The position numbers were made by a program, and so were the translations under genes. From Tanytarsus gracilentus (Eukaryota; Arthropoda; Insecta; Diptera; Chironomidae), in the NCBI GenBank assembly GCA_038502055.1, contig JAXRKN010000044.1, positions 10,995,501-11,059,500 on the forward strand: 64,000 bases of DNA, read 5' to 3'. Every line of letters starts with the position of its first letter. Within the stretch, counting starts at the first letter, position 1. The notes beneath the pieces were generated by a model, which made no database searches, was not told the origin of the DNA, and saw only the letters and a list, made by a program, of their open reading frames with translations. This document shows, in pieces, positions 52,901 to 61,900 of this stretch.

Positions 52901-55900
52901 AAAAAAAATATTTTTTTTTCTTGTAAATTTTACAACAGTAAAATAATTTTTTAAAAAATCCAATTCACAGTGGTTTAGTCTGGAATTTATTTAATTTTAT
53001 TCTTTCGTTTAAGGTCTTTAAATTTTATTTTTTATTATTTTTTTAAAATGAAATTTCTTTTTTTTTCTGAAGGGAAAAAGTGAACAAATATAAAAATTGA
53101 AAGATCTTCTTGTATAGAAATTAATGGGCTTGGGTTCGGCAGAAAGACGAAGCATAATTGCCTTTAATAGCCTTCAAGTCTGATGGCCTTATAAAAATAA
53201 ATAATTTGAAATTTGTTAAAAGTTGCTCTGAAATTGGTAAGTCCTAAAAAACCATGTTTTGGGGTTATAAAATTTTCACTATGGAAGCGGATTCCGCCAT
53301 ACTTTTACATGGAGGAAAATGTACCGACTTCGAAATATTGTGGGCCAAGGGTTAAAGTATTTTTAAGCATAAAAATTAATCGTAAATCGCATTTTCATTT
53401 GATGCATCTTTTTGTTCAGACTAAATCCACTGTGCAATTCAGAAATTTCAAAAAAAAATTTAAAACCCAGGGGGAGAAAACGCTAGTTGAGATATTGCAA
53501 GTTTTCACCCCTGTTCAAAGCAGTTGTTACGTTGCCTAAGTTTTACCAAAAATAATAAAAATTGCCATCATAATTTCACAAAATCACCATCCAAGAAATC
53601 ACCCATAAATTTCAAACCACATCCGTTGAGCACTGCAAAAACCTCCCTCATAAATTTTCCTCTCATTCAACAGCTCCAAAGCAACATCGAACAGCTGAAA
53701 AGTTTAATTTTTAATGAGTTTTTTTCAACATTTCCCTCTCGACTTGTTTTTTTTCGTCGAGAGTTGAAAACTTCCCATGGTATCGAATGTCATAAATTAA
53801 ATGTAATTAGACTTTTCTTCACTCGCACCCTCGATGTTTTCGCCTATAAATATGAAATCGAAGCTCCTCCCGCCACTACCTTTGAGTTAAGACTCTCTTG
53901 AGCCCACGAGGATAAAATTTATTGTAATTTATGAGCGTATTCGAGGCGCTTAAATGAACATGAAGTGAAATCTCATTAAGGAACTTTTTTTTGGTGTTTC
54001 GGTCAATAACTTGTCAAAGATTTGTCATGGCAAAATGGTCAAAGATGCTTTTATTTTTCGGTGGAAGGTTTGAAAATTAATTCAAGGTAATTTCAATTCC
54101 GAACACGTGACTCAACTGATTGCGAAGCAGCAAAAATACTCGAAATTTAATGCACTTAAATAATTTATTATTCACATTTATAAATCAGAAAAAATAAATT
54201 TTGGCCAAAAGAAAAAGCAAAAAAAAGTTCATTCATCAAGTGACTTCCATGCAATGGGATTGACAAAAATTTTTGTCGTAGATCCTCGCAAGCTCTCCAA
54301 TCCTCGGTTCATTGGAACTGGTTTTGGAGTTTTTTTAGATGACTCTTTCCATATGTTGTACAAAGCTGCCGATGTGCTTTCGCGACAAACACGGTAATCC
54401 TTTTGAAGTTTTTTTCGCTCTTCATCCATTCGTTTTTGAGCTTTATGTTCATCATTTTTCTTCTCGAGCCATTCCTTAAAATCAATTGCCTTCTTATAGT
54501 CCTTTGTTTTTTTATTACTCAAGTCCACATCGGACGATCGTTTCTTGAGCTCATTAAGTCGAGTCATCTTTTTTTGAGCTTCAAGTTCTTTCTTCTTCAT
54601 CCACTCTTTAACCTTCTCATCGTTCGCCGCTCTTTTCATTTCTTCATCTTCAACAATTTTTGCCTTAACAGTTTCTTCACGCTCTCTCTGTAGCCGCTTT
54701 CTTTCACGTTCACGGGCATTCACGCTCTTGAGCCACTTTTCATATGCCTCTTTACGTTTCCTTTCCGCTTCTGGAGAAATATCAATTCGACTGACGCGTG
54801 TGTAAGACGGCGGCTTTCCAAGTGAAACTAGATTGTCATAATTTAAATCCTCGGACACAGAATCAAAATCATCATTCACAAAACTATCGTTCTCGATGTA
54901 TGACGCAGGATTTACAAAGCTGAAAAACTCATTTTTATTGCATGCAGTAGAGTGGAAAAAAATTGTTCATTACCAAAAACTTCTCGAGCCCGAACTGTGA
55001 TTAGATTTTTTGTTACTTTGCCATTTAATTGTCGATACTTGACTAGCAATTTCATCCTCGTAATGTTTTTCGCTTGATTGCTGCTGCTGATAATAGGAAG
55101 AGACACGTGGAGAGACTTCGGTCATTTTTTAGCTCGCAATTTTTTTCTCGCTTCAAGTGACAAAAATAGTTAAAAGTTTGCTATGATTTGAAATCAACTA
55201 AAAATATTTTCTCATTAAAATTTTATTCAAAAACATAATTTATTTACATCACTGTTGGATTATAAAATAGAGGTTTCGAAAATCCCGGGATTTAAAATTT
55301 CGGGATCCCGGGACTGAAAGACCTGTAAACCCGGGATCCCGGGATCCCGAAAACGGGATTTTATTTAAAAAAAGGAAATATCTTCCTTCAATTTTCAGCA
55401 CTTCCGTCATGCAAAAAAATTATTTTTTAAATTCGTGATTTTAAACCTTTATTTTAATATCGAAATCTATACTTGTTGCTTATAATTAAAAAAATTATTC
55501 CCCTTCGTATTTCAAAAAATAACGACAAATTAGTGAAAAAATTAGATATTTTTAAATCCCGGGATCCCGAAGAAAAAACGCGGGATCTCGGGATTGAAAA
55601 ACTGTCCGGGATTCCCCGGGATTTCGGGATCCCGGGATCCCGCCGAAACCTCTAATTTATAATGTATTGCCACAATTTATTTCTCTTAAAATTTATATCT
55701 AGTGCAAAATCATGTCATTCAAAAATTCTCATGATTAATTTTTAGTTTCACCTTTACAACTGCCAAAAAAAAGTTCATCAAACGCAATATATTGCAATAC
55801 AAACTTTGGCTTTAATTACATCGCTGAGATTAATGCTCATTTAAGAACTTCAACAAGTTTAAGCCGCTTCTATTATACTTACAGTAAGGTAAATCCTTAA

Positions 55901-58900
55901 ATGACTATGAATGAGTGTACACGAGACGAAAAGGGGTCTGATGAGAAAATTGAAATCTGAAATGTACATTATAATGATATAAAATTATCATCATCATCAC
56001 CATTTTCACTTCTTCCTCTCGCTCTCTCGACGGAGATACTCGTGATGAAATAAAAGGCAATGTAATTAACGTCACGACAGCGTTGAATGAGTTTGAAGTG
56101 AAAGAGTTTTCCTGTGCCCTCACCCAGATGGAAGAAAAGTAAATTTTTGATGTATATTATTTTTTTAGAACGTCTAAAACTAACTTCTTGCTGGGAATTG
56201 CCTTTGGTATCTTTAGCTTTCCTGTGAAATCTCGCTTTTCAAAACACTTACTTTGAATTGAGTTCAAGTTTCTTTTTCCGCTCTCCCATTGTCTCTTCAT
56301 TTCCCTTTTTAAGTGACTTCCAAGTGCCTCACGACTTGCTGTGCCTCAGGACACGATAAAGAAAAAATATAATGGAGAAAATTTAACAATGATGTCAATC
56401 AAAAACTTTTTCAAATTTGATTATCTTCTGCTGTTATAAAGATATTGCCGTTTATTTGTAATTTAACAAAATATTGAGATTTTTTTTTCTTAAAAGAAAG
56501 AAACTACCTAAAAAACCGTTAATTAAAAATTTGAATATTCAAAATTTTCATAACGGTATTGAGAAAATTGCTTAAAAAACTACCTCAAGTTTAACTAAAA
56601 TCTCTGCAATAACATTTAGTATGACTTTTTGCCACAATGCACACATAAAAATCATTCCATTCAATCCTCAAACCGAGTCTTTACTTCCTCTTATAAACAC
56701 AAAAAAATGCGAAGCCAAAAACACATTTATCATTTTCCTGTTAATTCAATTCGCTCTCTCGAGCACATATCACATTCACATGCTCCTCACACCATCACTC
56801 TACTTCCGCTTATCGCTTAAATATCTCAAAATAATACAATATTTTTTGCGTGCGAGTTTCACCTTGTTAAACACAATGTGAGTGCCTAAAAGTTGACTAT
56901 TGCGATGGTGAGAAGACATCGAGAATAAATATCACGTAAGCATCACGCAAAAATGTGATTTTTACCCCAATCTCAAAAAAAAGAGTGAAACTCTTCCATC
57001 GGAGATAACAGAAATTATATTTTTTTTTTGTTAAAGAAGTGTTCACTCGGGAAATACACATGGAATGAGACGAGCGGAGAAAAAATTCACATCTAAACTT
57101 TTTCATTCTCCTTTCATACGATTCGCGGGCGTTTTTTGTGTACCCTAAAAACACAAAAACGCTTCACGCTTTTGCCTAGGCGACAAATCGTGCACATGGC
57201 GGAAAAAATGTATGATAAAGAGCAAAATTTATATGAAAATATTTTTAGGGATGTGACATGAAAGTTTTTATGTTCAACAAAATTGTTCAATTAATAATAT
57301 TCAAGATTTGATTTACACTTAAAATAATTACCAAACTTTTTCAGCATCGCACCCTCAAATTATTTTTCTGATAATTGTGCAAAAAAAACGTAAAACATAT
57401 TTTAGATTTTTTTCGTAGTCATGAATTTATTTAAGAGGCTTACGGTTGAACAAAAAACAGGAAATAATTTTAGAATGAAAAACATTTGAAATAAAATAAC
57501 AAATTGCCTCGCAAAAAATTGTGAAGGATGATTTGTGCGTTAACAAGCACGTGGTTGAATTTTCAATGAGCTTCGTTTATTGAATTATTTCAATTTGAAT
57601 TTTTAAAAATAAAATAAAATTTGATATTGATAAAAATAAACCATTTATAGAGTTGGCAATTAAAAAGCCTACAGATTTGTACAATTAAGTCAAAACTATT
57701 TAATTCTCCTATTACAAATTCAAAATAATTTCATCAACCAATTTAATGAGTTCCATAATTAACTTTGATAAGGTAAAACATCAAAATTCCAAACATCACA
57801 ATAAGAAGAAGAAAATAATTTAGTTTGCCTTGAGTTTGCTAATTAGGAAGTTTCTCATATACTATATGAAATTCTAACGCACACGTGTAACAAGACTGAT
57901 AATTTAGAACAAAAACAAACTAACGAAAGATGATCTCATCAGTATCATAACCTAAGTTGATATATTAAATTAGCATCGATAATAATTAAAGCCGCCTAAT
58001 TCAAATCCTCCGTTGATATCAAAGTGGAAAATCAATCATGTGGATTAATTGCATTAAAGTGGATTAAAAACATGTCATCAGATCATTAACATTTCATAAT
58101 GAAATTTGATGCTGATTTTTAGTCATGAAGTGATCAAAGCAAATAATTTAAAGATTAAATGTCTAATTAAGATAATTTAGGTGTAGGAGTGCTTTTTAGG
58201 GGCGTTAAGAATTTTTTAATGAGCCTCTCGGGTTGTTGAATTTATGAACGTCATGATTTTAGGAAGCTGTGCATTTAAAAAAATTATTTTATGTGTTCAT
58301 CCCTTGACTAATTAGGATAAAAAAATCCCCATCATCATAATCTCAAAGTTACTCTAAAGCGAATTTTTATTACAAATTTTTTCATAGCTTTTTTCTCCTA
58401 AACTCATAACTTAATCAAAAGATTATTTTTCCTTACTCGCAACTTTTTATACCTTAATTAGATTTTCCTGCGAGTCAACGAAAAAAATTTCCTACACTCA
58501 AACTTTGTTGAACATATGTGAAGTAATTTATTAAAAAATTTCATTAAATTTACATAAAATTGAATTTTTTGCTCTCGTTTCACTTATGCTCACATTAAAA
58601 AGTTCATAAACGTATTAACAATTAACGTGATCATGGAGCAATTTTTTCCCCTCTCCCTGAAACTCGTAAAATTACTTCTGAGTACAATTTTAATTGAATT
58701 TCAACATGACAACAATGAAATTCTACACATTGAGTATGCAGTGCGAGTTCTCTGGCGCTCACTTTGCGCACTTAAGTGTAGCGAATTGAAAGCAATTAAT
58801 ATGGCAATCATGCAAAATCACTTAATAAAATTGGGGATGTTTTCCTTCTGTTGCCGATGATTGCGAAATAAGTGAGGCGAGGGATGGGCATTCTTTGAAA

Positions 58901-61900
58901 AATTTCAGCTAATTTTAATATGTCTGATTTTTTAAATTTACAAAAATTTACTTAAAAATTAAGAACACAAATTTTTTTCTCTTGACATTTTCTCTCTCCT
59001 TCCTTTACTAATCGAATCTGAATTCCAAAAGACTAAAAACCATTTGCAGATTTTCATTAATAAAAACCACCACGAAATGAGTGGAAATAGAACGAGAGAG
59101 AGAGAAAACTTTTCCAATTATCATTTTCATTCACGTAATGCACCGCATCTCTTAAATACAAGAGAAAAAAGATATCTCTCTCTATACAGCTCCAAAGTGA
59201 GGGGAAAAAATTTGCTGTAATTTTTTATATTCTGTGATTCTCTTTGTATGTTGCAATGTGAGCTAGCTTTTAAGTAGATGAATCCCAAGGATGAAGATGA
59301 TGACGACGAAGATAAAAGACGGAGAAGAAAGTCTCAAGAGAACACAAGGCAGTGATATTAATTCTTATTAAATTGCTACAAATTTTAAAGTGATATGAGT
59401 GAATTAATCTTGAGTTTTTTTATTAAATTTTTTCAAGGTTGAGAAATTGTAGAATTTTTGCAATTTAACACAAAATTTGTCAATTTTTTTTAAATTTCAA
59501 CGAATTTGATAAATTTAAAAATGAAGAATTTTTATTCCTTGCAATTTAACCAACAACACATTTTCTCTCGTGAACATGAAAAAATTTCACATCTACATAA
59601 CTTCATTTGACTCTTTCTCTCCCACAGATTATCGTACGTGAAATGAATCGGCTAGGCATGATGGTGGATTTATCGAAAGCATCTGTAAAGACAATGCGGG
59701 ACGTGTTGGCGATTGCCGAAGCGCCAGTCATTTTCTCGCATTCCTCCGCATTCGAGCTTTGCAATTCGAGTCGGAATGTACAGGACGAGATATTGCAACT
59801 CGTCATAAAAAATCGCGGTCTCATCATGGTGAATTTCTACAATAAATTTCTGAGCTGTAGCGAAAATGCGACCGTACATGATGCAGTTGGTGAGTAAATT
59901 ATTCATTATGCAATTATGTTGTCAGTGTTGTTGTCATTTGCACCACGCAGCAGCGCCTCGCAACTAACTCAACATTTTTCGCGTATGCAGCAGCACATTT
60001 TTACTGTAAACCAATGCACGAATTCATTTCGAGTCTGAAACGCACGAAAATATGTTTTTTCATTAATTATAAAATTAATTTATTGGATGCGCTCGTGTGG
60101 TACATTTTGTTTGGAAAATTTTCCTCGACTGCAATTTCAGTGTGGGAAAATTACCGAACACCAAATATGAGCGATTTTCAAAAGTTAAAGTTTTCCAACT
60201 ATTTTGAGGTTGTTTAAACTGCATTAAGGTGATTTTTTTATTTCTACCATTGTCACTCATGAAGGACAATGAGGTGACGAGTGAAGGTGTAAACTCACAT
60301 GATAAGAGAGTGCTTTGAGCTCGAATGACTTTGAATGCATAATTTAAGTGGAGAAAGAGAACAGAGATGAGTCGAAAAGTGCTTTAATGCAGAAATTACG
60401 TGCTATAGTTCGAGTGCTTTGTAAACTCTTTCTGTCGAAGGTCTAAGTAAAATATTCAAGGGATGAAAATTTAATTTAAAAAGAACAGAAATTATTATTT
60501 TGAGGAAAAATGAAGAAATTATGATTTTTTTTTTAAAATTAGAGTGAACTCCTAATTTCAAAATGGCCATCCCTCTGCTCAAAACATTCCCAAAGCAAAA
60601 CTAATGGTTATGCTCATAAATCTATCAAAAAAAAGTTTTCTTTAAGCTGAGCGAAGTGTTATTCAAAGTTTATATGCTTTTCAATATCGAGAAGGACAAA
60701 CAAAAAGCTTCTCGCTCAGTAGATTGCTTGCATAAGCTCAGGGGAGAGAAGATTTACATCGAAGGATTTCAAATTGTTTGCCAACATCCATTAAAACTCT
60801 TTGCACTGAAAATTGAGCTCAACATCAATTACATGGAATATATGAAGAGGAATTTTGCATAAAGTTATTTTTCTTTCAAGAGAGGGAGAAAATTATTTAC
60901 ATTTCATTCAACTCATCATGCTCGACTCTTTTGTAGATGCCAGATAAACCACAAGCTGTCTGGTCGAGAGGAATTATGATTTACAAAGAGCACCACGGCA
61001 TTGCATTTATCATCCCTTTCTCTCTCCCACTCTCGTTATCATCATTTTTACATCCACTCAAAACTGACCGTAATTTTCATATCTTTTTATACTTTTATTG
61101 TGGCATGAAAAATTATCCTCGACTTGGTCATTAAAAAATGAGTGAAATAAAGTCATTTTGAGATTTTTTTATTTTTTGCTTGACCTATTTTCGTTTTAAG
61201 TAGTGAAAAATAATTTTGTTTTCTCAACCAAAAATTTACCTCGAGATTTCCTTTTATTCAGTGTGGTTTTACTTTTCTCTGTGAGTGCTATTTTCACTCT
61301 TATGCAACTAGTTAAGCACATTTTATTCCATTCAAATTTTGAGAGAGCTTTTTGTGAAAATTAAATTGGCTTTTTGAAATATTTTACTTTAAAAGTTTGC
61401 AAAAAAATTACATTTGATGAGGTTTTGTAATTTAAATTAAATTATGGACTTTTCAGTAAAATCCGATTAAACTTTCTAACTTAAGGGTTCTTAATTCAAA
61501 ACCTTTTTCTGTAAAATTCAATTTTACATCAAAGAGAAAACAAAATTCAATTTCTAGAAGCCAAATTAAGGTTTTCACATTTGAGAACAAAAATTATTTA
61601 AATCTGTCCACACTTGAATTGCAATGCTGAAGATATTTTAATTCCTTCTAGGAAATTTAGTTTCACAAAATGATGCAATTTAAGTTCAATAAAAAACAAT
61701 TCTCAATTTCTCTAATTGCGTCCTTCAATTAATTAATCTCGTAACCCTTCTGGTTGACCATTTGCAAAGTTTCAACAGATGTTGAAGTCGATCGATAGTC
61801 GGAAAGTTTGACATATCAGAAAAAAAATTTTAAATAAATATTTTCTGATCTCTGGCCTTAACTCTTAGATTTTACAGTCAATTCATAATTTTTTTTCAAA

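Noticed and set aside
53524..53901. 125-codon plus-strand frame
   Set aside because: Starts at a TTG, overlaps the end of a dispersed repeat, and shows no domain; treated as chance.
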